Shown piece by piece: positions 8,973-17,200 of a stretch of DNA of 64,000 bases. The first letter of the stretch is position 1, and each line of letters begins with the position of its first letter. The notes below the pieces were generated by a model. It had not been told where the DNA came from. It did no database searches and saw nothing but the letters and a program-made list of their open reading frames with translations. Origin of the DNA: Burkholderiales bacterium JOSHI_001 (GTDB lineage Bacteria > Pseudomonadota > Gammaproteobacteria > Burkholderiales > Burkholderiaceae_C); contig CM001438.1 of assembly GCA_000244995.1 (NCBI GenBank), forward strand, positions 310,001 through 374,000, in the 5' to 3' direction. The translations under genes and the position numbers were made by a program.

Positions 8973-9920
8973 ATGCACCCAGCAGAACGGATCCCCGACC
9001 CGCGTCATGCCCACGCCAGCCGAGGCTGGTGGTTGGGCCTGGCCGGCGTGTTGATGTTTGCGCTCACCATCCCCATGACCCGCTTGGCCAGTGGTTCTGT
9101 GGCCAACCCGCAGTTGAGCGCCGCCTTCGTGGCCATTGGCCGCGCGGCGCTGGCCGGGCTGCTGGCGCTGGCCTACCTGCGGGGGGTGCAGGCCCCCTGG
9201 CCCACACCCGCACAGTGGCGGGCGCTGGCGGTCACGGCCAGCGGGGTGGTGTTCGGCTTTCCGCTGTGCATGGGGCTGGCGGTGCGGCAGGTGGAGGCGG
9301 TGCACGCGGCGGTGGTCACCGGTTTGCTGCCCTTGGCCACCGCGGTGGGCGCGGCGCTGTGGCTGCGCCAGCAACCGCCGCGCGCCTTCTGGGCCACGGC
9401 GGCGACCGGGGCGGCCCTGGTGCTGGCCTACGCGGCCTGGCAGGGCGGCGCCCAACTCCAGCCGGCCGACGCGCTGCTGCTGGCGGCGGTGGTTCTGGGC
9501 GCGCTGGGTTATGTGTCGGGGGCGCGCCTGTCGGCGCAGATGCCGCCGGAGCACGTCATTTCGTGGGCCCTGGTGCTGGCGCTGCCCTTTTGCCTGCCGT
9601 GGACGCTGCTGAACCTGCCCACGCAGCCGGTGCGGGCGGTTTCATGGGTCGCTTTCGGCTACGTGGCCGTGGTGTCCATGTGGCTGGGCTTTTTCGCCTG
9701 GTACCGCGGCCTGGCGCTGGGCGGCACCTTGCGCGTCAGCCAGGTGCAGTTGGTGCAGCCCTTCCTGTCGATGGCCTTCGCGCTGCCCCTGTTGGGCGAA
9801 CAGCTGGATGCGCCCACACTGGGGTTCGCGCTGGCGGTGATGGCCTGCGTGCTGGTGTCGCGTCGCCTGGCCGCGCCGGCGCTGCCCGCACCGGCAAAGC
9901 CCGCTGTCGCCGCGTCCTGA
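8973..9920 (+). CDS. EamA/DMT-family exporter
   Basis: Inner-membrane protein of about 315 residues with ten predicted membrane segments in two homologous halves, as in the drug/metabolite transporter (EamA) family that exports amino acids and related metabolites. The ends of the halves contain the typical patterns AVHAAVVTGLLPLATAV and SQVQLVQPFLSMAFALPLLG. The ATG at 8973 (MHPAERIPD) is taken as start; an upstream in-frame GTG-like start at 8955 would sit inside the operator region. It diverges from the MocR gene and is followed by an aminotransferase, suggesting export of an amino compound under MocR control. Confidence 0.85.
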   Translation: MHPAERIPDPRHAHASRGWWLGLAGVLMFALTIPMTRLASGSVANPQLSAAFVAIGRAALAGLLALAYLRGVQAPWPTPAQWRALAVTASGVVFGFPLCMGLAVRQVEAVHAAVVTGLLPLATAVGAALWLRQQPPRAFWATAATGAALVLAYAAWQGGAQLQPADALLLAAVVLGALGYVSGARLSAQMPPEHVISWALVLALPFCLPWTLLNLPTQPVRAVSWVAFGYVAVVSMWLGFFAWYRGLALGGTLRVSQVQLVQPFLSMAFALPLLGEQLDAPTLGFALAVMACVLVSRRLAAPALPAPAKPAVAAS

Positions 9921-9942
9921 TCCTTTCGCTGGAGCCTGCCCC

Positions 9943-11151
9943 ATGAGCCCCTTCGTGCAAGCCCGCCGCGCCCAGCGGCTGAACCCGTCCATCATCCGCG
10001 AGATCCTGAAGGTGACCGAGCGGCCCGACGTGCTGTCCATGGCCGGCGGCCTGCCCTCGCCCGAGAGCTTTCCCGTCGAGGCCATGCGCCAGGCCTGCGA
10101 GCGCGTGCTGACCGACACCCCCAAGCAGGCCCTGCAGTACGCCGCCAGCGAAGGCTTCGGCCCGCTGCGCGACTGGGTGGCCGAGCACCTGCGTGCGCAA
10201 GGCCTGCGCTGCAGCGCCGAGCAGGTGCTGATCACCACCGGGTCCCAGCAGGGCCTGGACCTGGTGGCCAAGGTGCTGGTGGACCCGGGCGCGCCGGTGG
10301 CGGTGGAAACACCCACCTACCTGGGTGCGCTGCAGGCCTTCGGGCCCTTTGAGCCGATCTTCACGTCGCTGGCCTGCGACGATGACGGCCCGCTGCCCGA
10401 CGCCGTCCAGCGCCTGCCGCACGACGCGCCGGGCACCCGCTTCGCCTACCTGCTGCCCAACTACCAGAACCCGAGCGGCCGGGTCATCCCTGCCGCGCGG
10501 CGCGACACCCTGGTGGCGGCGGCCCAGGCCGCGCGCGTGCCCCTGGTGGAAGACAACCCCTACGGCGACCTCTGGTACGACCAGGCGCCGCCGGCGCCCA
10601 TCGCCAGCCGCTGGGCCGAAGGCTGCATCTACCTGGGGTCTTTTTCCAAGGTGCTGGCCCCGGGCCTGCGGCTGGGCTACGTGGTGGCGCCGCCTGAACT
10701 GTTCCCCAAGCTGCTGCAGGCCAAGCAGGCGGCCGACCTGCACACGCCGGGTTTCAACCAGCGCGTGGTGCACGAGGTCATCAAGGACGGCTTCCTGGCC
10801 ACCCACGTGCCCGCCATCCGCGCCCGCTACAAGGCCCAGCGCGACGCCATGGCCGCTGCGCTGGCGCGCCACCTGCCCGAAGGCTGCGAATGGCAGCGCC
10901 CGCAGGGCGGCATGTTCTTCTGGCTGCGCCTGCCCGAAGGCTGTGACGCCATGGCGCTGCTGCCGCCCGCAGTGGCGGCCGGCGTGGCTTTCGTGCCGGG
11001 TGCGGCCTTCTACGCCCACGCGCCCGACCCGCGCACGCTGCGCCTGAGCTTCGTGACCCTGACGCCGCAGGACATCGACACCGCCGTGGCCACGCTGGGC
11101 CGCGTACTGCACCAACACCTGACCGAACAAAGTCTGGAGCCCACACCATGA
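9943..11151 (+). CDS. PLP-dependent class I/II aminotransferase (2-aminoadipate/MocR-like branch)
   Basis: Cytosolic aminotransferase of 402 residues. The N-terminus MSPFVQARRAQRLNPSIIRE and SMAGGLPSPESFPVE is characteristic of the LysN/2-aminoadipate aminotransferase branch. PLP-binding features are TTGSQQGLDL, the YLLPNYQNPSGR segment with the substrate-contacting Asn, VEDNPYGDLWY, and the Schiff-base Lys236 in LGSFSKVLAPGLRLGY. It lies 22 bases after the exporter and overlaps the PhzF gene by four bases (ATGA), so the three genes are one transcription unit. The exact amino donor is not determinable. Confidence 0.88.
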   Translation: MSPFVQARRAQRLNPSIIREILKVTERPDVLSMAGGLPSPESFPVEAMRQACERVLTDTPKQALQYAASEGFGPLRDWVAEHLRAQGLRCSAEQVLITTGSQQGLDLVAKVLVDPGAPVAVETPTYLGALQAFGPFEPIFTSLACDDDGPLPDAVQRLPHDAPGTRFAYLLPNYQNPSGRVIPAARRDTLVAAAQAARVPLVEDNPYGDLWYDQAPPAPIASRWAEGCIYLGSFSKVLAPGLRLGYVVAPPELFPKLLQAKQAADLHTPGFNQRVVHEVIKDGFLATHVPAIRARYKAQRDAMAAALARHLPEGCEWQRPQGGMFFWLRLPEGCDAMALLPPAVAAGVAFVPGAAFYAHAPDPRTLRLSFVTLTPQDIDTAVATLGRVLHQHLTEQSLEPTP

Positions 11152-11987
11152 GCACGCGCCGATTTGCGCAACTGGATGTCTTCACCGCCTCGCCGCTGCG
11201 TGGCAACCCGCTGGCCGTGGTGATCGACGGCGAAGGCCTCAGCGACGCGCAGATGGCCGACTTCGCGAAGTGGACCAATCTCTCCGAAACCACCTTCCTG
11301 CTGCCCCCCACCGACCCGGGCGCCGACTACCGCGTGCGCATCTTCACCCCCGGCGGCGAACTGCCCTTCGCCGGCCACCCCACGCTGGGCAGTTGCCACG
11401 CCTGGCTGGCCGCGGGCGGCGTGCCGCGCGACCCCGGCCAGGTGGTGCAGCAATGCGGCGTGGGCCGGGTGCGCGTGAAGCGCGACGGCACGCGCCTGGC
11501 CTTCGCGGCGCCGCCGCTGCGCCAAAGTGGCCCCGCAGCCGACCCGGCGCTGCGCGCCCAGGTGCGCGCCACCCTGGGGGTGCCCGACGATGCGCTGCTG
11601 CGCCTGCAGTGGGTGGACAACGGCCCCGGCTGGCTGGCCGCACTGCTGCCCGACGCGGCCACGGTGCTGGCGCTGAAGCCCGACTTCAACGCCATGGGCG
11701 ACCTGAAGCTGGGCGTGGTGGGCGCTCACCCGGCGGCCAGCGAATGCCAATGGGAACTGCGCGCCTTCGTGCCCACGTTGGGGGTGAAGGAAGACCCGGT
11801 CACTGGCAGCCTGAATGCGGGCGTGGCGCAGTGGCTCATCGGTGAAGGCCTGGCGCCGGACTGCTATGTGGCGGCGCAGGGTGCCGCGCTGGGCCGCGCC
11901 GGCCGGGTGCATGTGCAGCGCCAGGGCGCGGACATCTGGGTGGGCGGCGACACCGTGGCACTGGTGCAGGGCAGCTTGAGCCTGTGA
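11148..11987 (+). CDS. PhzF-family isomerase
   Basis: Protein of 279 residues of the PhzF/diaminopimelate-epimerase fold. It shows the diagnostic N-terminus FAQLDVFTASPLRGNPLAVV, the catalytic-region NLSETTFLLPP with the conserved Glu, FTPGGELPFAGHPTLGS, and the C-terminal EDPVTGSLNAGVAQWL. PhzF proteins isomerise trans-2,3-dihydro-3-hydroxyanthranilate in phenazine producers, but most homologues outside phenazine clusters have unknown substrates, and no other phenazine gene is visible here. It is coupled to the aminotransferase by a four-base overlap. Confidence 0.9.
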   Translation: MSTRRFAQLDVFTASPLRGNPLAVVIDGEGLSDAQMADFAKWTNLSETTFLLPPTDPGADYRVRIFTPGGELPFAGHPTLGSCHAWLAAGGVPRDPGQVVQQCGVGRVRVKRDGTRLAFAAPPLRQSGPAADPALRAQVRATLGVPDDALLRLQWVDNGPGWLAALLPDAATVLALKPDFNAMGDLKLGVVGAHPAASECQWELRAFVPTLGVKEDPVTGSLNAGVAQWLIGEGLAPDCYVAAQGAALGRAGRVHVQRQGADIWVGGDTVALVQGSLSL

Positions 11988-11997
11988 CAATGCCCGC

Positions 11998-12663
11998 ATG
12001 AACTGCGCGCTGGATCACCTGGTGGTGCTGGCGGCCAGCCTGGACGAAGGCGCGGCCTGGTGCGAGGCCACGCTGGGCGTGCCGCCCGGCCCCGGCGGCA
12101 AGCACCCGCTGATGGGCACGCACAACCGCCTGCTGCGCATCGACGGTGAGGGCTTCCCGCAGGCCTACCTGGAAATCATCGCCATCGACCCCGCTGCGCC
12201 GGCCCCGGGCCGCGCGCGCTGGTTCAACATGGACGACGCCGCCTTGCAGGCCGCGCTGAAGCGCGAAGGCCCGCGCCTGCACCATGCCGTGCTGCGCAGC
12301 CCCAACCTGGAGATGATGCGTTGGGGCCTGATCAACCGCGGCCTGAACCCCGGCGCCATGCTGGCCGCCGAGCGCGACACGCCGAACGGCACACTGAGCT
12401 GGCGCATCGTGGTGCGCGATGACGGGCGCATCGAAGCCGACGGCGCCCTGCCCACGCTCATCGCCTGGAACGGCCTGCACCCCAGCACGAACATGGCGGC
12501 CAGCGCGCTGCAGCTGACAGCACTGCGGGTGCGGGAACTGCCGGCGGCCGCGCGCGACGTGCTGCGCTGGCGCGGCCCTGAATTCGTCCCCGCACCGGCA
12601 CCGCTGCTGGAAGCGGTGTTCCACACGCCACGCGGCGAGCTCACGCTGCGCACCCCCGACTGA
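11998..12663 (+). CDS. VOC-superfamily (glyoxalase-like) protein
   Basis: Protein of 221 residues starting MNCALDHLVVLAASLDEGAAW, the typical opening of the glyoxalase-like domain (Glyoxalase_3 type) with a metal-ligand His at residue 7. A further candidate ligand is the Glu in YLEIIAID. The rest resembles uncharacterised VOC proteins of proteobacteria. It starts ten bases after the PhzF stop and is followed after four bases by the AlaX gene, so it belongs to the same operon. The substrate is unknown. Confidence 0.78.
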   Translation: MNCALDHLVVLAASLDEGAAWCEATLGVPPGPGGKHPLMGTHNRLLRIDGEGFPQAYLEIIAIDPAAPAPGRARWFNMDDAALQAALKREGPRLHHAVLRSPNLEMMRWGLINRGLNPGAMLAAERDTPNGTLSWRIVVRDDGRIEADGALPTLIAWNGLHPSTNMAASALQLTALRVRELPAAARDVLRWRGPEFVPAPAPLLEAVFHTPRGELTLRTPD

Positions 12664-12667
12664 AGGC

Positions 12668-13387
12668 ATGACCGAAGAACTGTTCCGAGACGATGCCAAG
12701 CTGCCGCGTTGTGATGCCACGCTGCAGGCCATCACCGAGCAAGGCCTGGTGCTGGACCGCACGGTGTTCTACCCGCAGGGCGGCGGCCAGGCGGGCGACG
12801 CTGGCGTGTTCAGGCTGGCCGACGGACGCCAGATCGCCATCGCCGACACCCGCAAGGGCAGCGAGCCGGGGCAGATCGTGCACGTGCCGGCCGAAGGCAG
12901 CGACCTGTCCGGGCTGGCGCCGGGGCTGCCGGTCAGCGCGCACATCGACCTGCAGCGACGCCAGGCCCACATGCGCTTTCACACCGCCACGCACCTGCTG
13001 TGCGCGCTGATCCCGCACCCGGTGGATGGCTGCTCGATCACCGCGGCCTATGCGCGGCTGGACTTCCACATGACCGAGCCGCTGGACAAGGACGAGATCT
13101 CGCGCGGCCTGGCGCGGCTGGTGGCCGAGGCCCACCCCATCACCCAGCGCTGGATCACCGAAGCCGAACTGGACGCCAACCCGGGCCTGGTGCGCAGCAT
13201 GAGCGTGCAACCCCCGCGGGGCCAGGGCCGCGTGCGGGTGATCGACATCGAGGGCGTGGACCTGCAGCCCTGCGGCGGGACGCATGTGGCCAACACGGCG
13301 GAGATTGGGGCCGTGGTGGTGACCAAGATCGAGAAGAAGTCGGCCAGGACGCGGCGCGTGGTGCTGGGCTTCGCCGCCGCGCCCTGA
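12668..13387 (+). CDS. Alanyl-tRNA editing protein (AlaX type)
   Basis: Freestanding trans-editing enzyme that hydrolyses Ser- or Gly-mischarged tRNA-Ala. Its 239 residues correspond to the AlaX-M size. Both zinc-binding motifs are present: HTATH (His105, His109) and CGGTH (Cys202, His206). The N-terminal FYPQGGGQAGDAG glycine motif is also typical. It follows the VOC gene by four bases and is the last gene before a strong hairpin terminator. Confidence 0.94.
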   Translation: MTEELFRDDAKLPRCDATLQAITEQGLVLDRTVFYPQGGGQAGDAGVFRLADGRQIAIADTRKGSEPGQIVHVPAEGSDLSGLAPGLPVSAHIDLQRRQAHMRFHTATHLLCALIPHPVDGCSITAAYARLDFHMTEPLDKDEISRGLARLVAEAHPITQRWITEAELDANPGLVRSMSVQPPRGQGRVRVIDIEGVDLQPCGGTHVANTAEIGAVVVTKIEKKSARTRRVVLGFAAAP

Positions 13388-13394
13388 AACGACA

Positions 13395-13416
13395 AAGCCC
13401 CGCCGGGGCGGGGCTT
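13395..13416. terminator. Bidirectional hairpin terminator
   Basis: AAGCCCCGCC at 13395-13404 is the exact reverse complement of GGCGGGGCTT at 13407-13416, with CAAA before and TTGGGG after. It lies between the convergent stops of the AlaX and cytochrome c' genes and can serve both. Confidence 0.8.
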
Positions 13417-13437
13417 GGGGCAGGAATGGACCAGCGA

Positions 13438-13893
13438 TTACTTCGCGCGGAAGTCGTCGTGGCAGCCCTTGCAGGCACCGCCGGTGGGGCCGAAGGCCTT
13501 CTTCACGTTGTCCAGGCTGCCGGTCTTCACGGCGTCGTTCAGCTTGGCCATTTCGGTGAACATCTTGTCGCGGGCGGTTTCGAAGCCGGCCTTCTTGCTC
13601 CACACCTCGGGCAGCGCCTTGGTGTCGCCGCCCTTGTCGGTGCCGTCACCGAAGGCCGTGAAGGGCAGCTTGTGCAGGTCCATCACGATCACCATGCTGT
13701 CGGCCGCGGCCTTGGCGTCCCACGGTGCCTTGTCATTGGCCATGGCGCCGACGCGACCGAAGTGGTTGGCCATCACGGTGAATGCAGCCTTGCGGTACTT
13801 GATGGCGTCTTCAGGCTTGGCGAACTGAGCGGCAGCAGGCAGGCTGGACAGCGCGGCGATGGTGGCCAGGGCGGCCAGGGCGAAACGTTTCAT
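13438..13893 (-). CDS. Cytochrome c'
   Basis: Periplasmic four-helix-bundle haem protein of 151 residues. A signal peptide (MKRFALAALATIAALSSLPAAAQ) is followed by the class II cytochrome c body (FAKPEDAIKYRKAAFTVMA), and the haem c motif CKGCH is near the C-terminus (Cys141, Cys144, His145). The distal-side segment VMANHFGRVGAM fits cytochrome c', which binds NO or CO and protects against nitrosative stress. It diverges from a cytochrome b561 gene; this pairing is common in betaproteobacteria and suggests an electron-transfer partnership. Confidence 0.92.
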   Translation of the reverse strand: MKRFALAALATIAALSSLPAAAQFAKPEDAIKYRKAAFTVMANHFGRVGAMANDKAPWDAKAAADSMVIVMDLHKLPFTAFGDGTDKGGDTKALPEVWSKKAGFETARDKMFTEMAKLNDAVKTGSLDNVKKAFGPTGGACKGCHDDFRAK

Positions 13894-14112
13894 TCTTCAA
13901 ATCCTCCGACAGGGAACAAGTCACGAAGTTTGCCGCGCCGGACAGGCGTTTGCGCGGGGCTGCCGAGTTTACGGTCGACCGCAGCGGGTTATTCCGCCGC
14001 GTGCACTGCGACATGGCGCCTCACGCCTGTGCAAACCCTGAGTGCGGCGCGGGGCCGGCGCGCTTCCGCTATCGTCGCGCGTTCTTTCGACTACCGCCTT
14101 GGTGTGCCGCGC

Positions 14113-14805
14113 ATGACATCCATCAACCCCTCCAGCCCGCTTCAGCCCGTCCGCGTGTGGGACCTGCCCACCCGCGCCTTCCATTGGTTGCTGGCGGCCT
14201 GTGTGGTGGGCCTGGTCATCACCGGCCATGTGGGGGGCGACGCGCTGATGTGGCACATGCGCCTGGGTCTGACGGTGGGCGCGCTGGTGCTGTTCCGCAT
14301 CCTCTGGGGCCTGGTGGGCGGGCGCTGGTCGCGCTTTGCCAGTTTCGTGCGCGGCCCGGGCACGGTGCTGCGCTACCTGCGCGGCGACACACGCCCGGGC
14401 GACCATTTCCACGTCGGCCACAACCCGTTGGGCGCCGGCTCGGTGCTGGCGCTGCTGACGCTGCTGGCCGTGCAGGTGGGCACTGGCCTGCTGGCCGACG
14501 ACGAAATTGCCACCACCGGCCCGCTGAACAAGTACGTGTCCACCGCCACCGGCCTGGCCGCCACCAGCTGGCACAAGGACGCGGGCCAGTGGATCCTGGT
14601 CGCCCTGGTGCTGCTGCACATCGGCGCCATCGTGTTCTACCGCGTCAAGAAGGGCCAGGACCTGGTGCGGCCCATGCTGGTGGGCGACAAGGAACTGCCG
14701 GCCGACGTGCCCGCGTCCACCGACTCCATCGTCACCCGCGGTCTGGCCCTGGCCATCGCTGCAGCGTGCGGCGCGCTGGCCGCCTGGGTCGGGCGCCTGG
14801 GCTGA
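14113..14805 (+). CDS. Cytochrome b561-family protein
   Basis: Di-haem b inner-membrane protein of 230 residues. Its four membrane helices carry histidines placed as in the Ni/Fe-hydrogenase-type b subunit or prokaryotic b561 family: VWDLPTRAFHWLL, VITGHVGG, MWHMRLGL, the FHVGHNPLGAGS loop and TSWHKDAGQW followed by VLLHIGAI. A fifth C-terminal helix follows. The ATG at 14113 is chosen because the open frame upstream is antisense to AlaX and the intergenic region. It lies head-to-head with the cytochrome c' gene across 219 bases. Confidence 0.88.
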   Translation: MTSINPSSPLQPVRVWDLPTRAFHWLLAACVVGLVITGHVGGDALMWHMRLGLTVGALVLFRILWGLVGGRWSRFASFVRGPGTVLRYLRGDTRPGDHFHVGHNPLGAGSVLALLTLLAVQVGTGLLADDEIATTGPLNKYVSTATGLAATSWHKDAGQWILVALVLLHIGAIVFYRVKKGQDLVRPMLVGDKELPADVPASTDSIVTRGLALAIAAACGALAAWVGRLG

Positions 14806-14874
14806 GGCCCTGCCTGGCGCGCTGTCACACCCACTTGCCCGCCGGTGGGGGCGCGGCGTTAGACTGCCCGGCCG

Positions 14875-15405
14875 ATGTCCAGCCTGATGGAGATTGCCCT
14901 GGTGCAACCCGACAGCCCCGCGCTGTGGGACGCCACGCGTGCGCTGATGCGCGAGTACGCACTGGGCCTGGGCGTGGACCTGTGCTTCCAGAACTTCGAA
15001 GCCGAACTGGCCAGCTTGCCCGGTGAATACGCCGGCCCACGCGGCCTGCTGCTGCTGGCCCTGGTGGACGGCCAAGCCGCCGCCTGCGGCGCCTTCCGGC
15101 CGCTGCCCGATGTGGACTACGCCAACGCCTGCGAAATGAAGCGCCTGTACGTGGCGCCCGGCTACCGCCAGTACGGGTTGGGCCGCCAGCTGGCGCAGGC
15201 GCTGATCGACCACGCCATCGAAGCCGGCTACTCGGCCATGCTGCTGGACACCCTGGACGACATGGAAGCCGCGCGCGGGCTGTACGAAAGCCTGGGCTTC
15301 GAAGAGATTGCGCCCTATTACTTCAACCCCATTCCGGGCGCACACTACCTCAAGGTGGACCTGCGTGCGGACCACGCTCCCACGGCCTTCAGGAGAACGC
15401 GATGA
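14875..15405 (+). CDS. GNAT-family N-acetyltransferase
   Basis: Cytosolic acyltransferase of 176 residues. The acetyl-CoA binding motif A is visible as MKRLYVAPGYRQYGLGRQLAQAL, i.e. the V-x-x-x-R-x-x-G-x-G/A pattern, followed by LLDTLDDMEAARGLYESLGF, the motif B region with the conserved Tyr. The substrate is not deducible. The stop overlaps the following aldolase start by four bases (ATGA), so the two are coupled. Confidence 0.88.
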   Translation: MSSLMEIALVQPDSPALWDATRALMREYALGLGVDLCFQNFEAELASLPGEYAGPRGLLLLALVDGQAAACGAFRPLPDVDYANACEMKRLYVAPGYRQYGLGRQLAQALIDHAIEAGYSAMLLDTLDDMEAARGLYESLGFEEIAPYYFNPIPGAHYLKVDLRADHAPTAFRRTR

Positions 15406-16220
15406 ACCTTTTTCGCCAGTTGCTGCGTTCCAGCGGCAGCCAGATTCCCATCGGGACCTGGGTGATGAGCGCCAGCCCGCTGGTGGCCGAAGCGGTGGGC
15501 CACGCCGGCTTCGACTGGGGCGTGATCGACATGGAGCATGCGCCGCTGGACATCATGGGCGTGGTGCACCTGCTGCAGGCGGTGGGCAACACCCGCATGG
15601 TGCCGGTGGTGCGGGTGCCCTGGAACGACGCCGTCACGGTCAAGCGCGTGCTGGACGCCGGCGCCACCACGGTGCTGTTCCCCTTCGTGCAGAACGCCGA
15701 CGAAGCGCGCCAGGCCGTGGCCGCCACGCGCTACCCGCCGCAGGGCCTGCGCGGCATGGCCGGCATGAGCCGGGCGTCCAAGTTCGGCACCACGCCCAAC
15801 TACCTGAAGACGGCCAACCAGAACATGGGCGTCATCGTGCAGCTTGAAACCGCGCACGCGCTGCAGCAGATCGAGGCGATCGCCGCGGTGGACGGGGTGG
15901 ACGCCCTGTTCATCGGCCCGGCCGATCTGTCGGGCAGCATGGGTTTTCCCGGCGAGGCCAACCACCCGGCAGTGCTGGAAGCCATGGCCGACGCGGCGCG
16001 GCGCTGCCGTGCCATCGGCAAGCCGCTGGGCACCCTGGGTGCGGCGCCCGACATGGTGGTGCGCTACCGGGCCATGGGCTACAGCTATGTGGCGGTGGGC
16101 ACCGACCTGGGCATGCTGATGCGCGGCGCGCAAACCGCCGTGGCGGCATTGCGGGTGCAAGAAGGCGGCACCCATGTGCATTCCCTCACTGCCGGCACCG
16201 CCACCGAGGCCGGTTATTGA
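15402..16220 (+). CDS. HpcH/HpaI-family class II pyruvate aldolase
   Basis: TIM-barrel aldolase of 272 residues that cleaves 4-hydroxy-2-oxo acids to pyruvate or oxaloacetate plus an aldehyde. The family signatures are visible: GFDWGVIDMEHAP (catalytic-region His and Glu), VRVPWND, the metal-binding segment MGVIVQLETAHAL with the Glu ligand, and VDALFIGPADLSGSMG with the Asp ligand. It is coupled to the upstream GNAT gene and followed by an aldose epimerase and an SMP-30 lactonase, consistent with a small sugar or sugar-acid cluster. The precise substrate is not assigned. Confidence 0.9.
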   Translation: MNLFRQLLRSSGSQIPIGTWVMSASPLVAEAVGHAGFDWGVIDMEHAPLDIMGVVHLLQAVGNTRMVPVVRVPWNDAVTVKRVLDAGATTVLFPFVQNADEARQAVAATRYPPQGLRGMAGMSRASKFGTTPNYLKTANQNMGVIVQLETAHALQQIEAIAAVDGVDALFIGPADLSGSMGFPGEANHPAVLEAMADAARRCRAIGKPLGTLGAAPDMVVRYRAMGYSYVAVGTDLGMLMRGAQTAVAALRVQEGGTHVHSLTAGTATEAGY

Positions 16221-16307
16221 GCCTGGGCGCTGGAACAATGTTCGGCCATGAGCCCGCCGGGCCGCCCCAAAGGCGAACTCCGGAGGGTGTAGCCCGAAGG
16301 TAGCCCA

Positions 16308-17186
16308 GTGACCACGACACCTCCCACCGAAACCGGCGCCCCGCCAACCCTGGAACTGCGCAGCGGCGATCTGCGGCTGGCCCTGCGACCTGACCTGGGC
16401 GGCTGCATCGCCGGTCTGTGGCTGGGCGATGTGGCCGTGCTGCGCGAATGCCCGCCCGCCGCGCTGACCAGCGCGCGCGCCAGTGGCAGCTTCCCGCTGG
16501 TGCCCTATTCCAACCGCCTGGGCTACCGCCGCTTTGACTGGCGCGGCCGGCACTACAGCACCCAGCCCAATTTCGACGACAACCCCCATTCGGTGCACGG
16601 CGTGGCCTGGCAGCAGCCCTGGTCGGTGGAAGCGCAGTCGGCGGGCAAGGTGGTGCTGGAGTACACGCACCCCAGCAACCCGGACTGGCCGTTTGCCTTC
16701 CATGTGGCGCAGAGCTTCGAGCTGACGCCCAACGCCCTGCGGGTCACGCTCACCGCCACCAACATCGATGCCCGCCAGGGCCCCATGGGCCTGGGCTGGC
16801 ACCCCTATTTCCCCAAGCGCAGCCGCAGCCACATCCAGCTGGCCGTGGCCCAGCGCTGGGACAGCGACGCCGCCGGCTTGCCGGTGGGCGCGGTGGCGCA
16901 GGGCGCCATCGCCGCCGACGTGGCAGCACTGAACTTCGACCACTGCTTCGACGGCTGGCAGGGCGCGGCCCGCATCCGTGACGAGGCGCTCAACCTCACG
17001 CTGACGTCCTCCCTGGATCGGGTTGTCATCTACACCCCCGGCGACAAGCCCTACTACTGCGTGGAACCCGTCAGCCACGTCAGCGATGCCTTCCACCTGG
17101 CCGACCCGCTGGCCCATGGCCTGGTGGCGCTGGACCCGGGGCAGACCACCAGCGCCTGGATGCAGATCGACGTGGCGCGCGCCTGA
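16308..17186 (+). CDS. Aldose 1-epimerase family protein
   Basis: Mutarotase-like protein of 292 residues that interconverts alpha and beta anomers of aldoses. The opening GGCIAGLWLGDVAVLRE, FPLVPYSNRLGYRRFDW, the HSVHGVAWQQPW segment with the catalytic-region His, and LGWHPYFPKR match the family. It starts with GTG at 16308, with GAAGG about seven bases upstream. It sits 14 bases before the SMP-30 lactonase gene, forming a likely two-gene unit for sugar oxidation. Confidence 0.9.
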   Translation: MTTTPPTETGAPPTLELRSGDLRLALRPDLGGCIAGLWLGDVAVLRECPPAALTSARASGSFPLVPYSNRLGYRRFDWRGRHYSTQPNFDDNPHSVHGVAWQQPWSVEAQSAGKVVLEYTHPSNPDWPFAFHVAQSFELTPNALRVTLTATNIDARQGPMGLGWHPYFPKRSRSHIQLAVAQRWDSDAAGLPVGAVAQGAIAADVAALNFDHCFDGWQGAARIRDEALNLTLTSSLDRVVIYTPGDKPYYCVEPVSHVSDAFHLADPLAHGLVALDPGQTTSAWMQIDVARA

Positions 17187-17200
17187 ATCGAAAGCCGAAT

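Noticed and set aside
16221-16307. GC-rich stretch before the aldose epimerase as a riboswitch
   Set aside because: I could not match it to any aptamer core; only a ribosome-binding site is supported.
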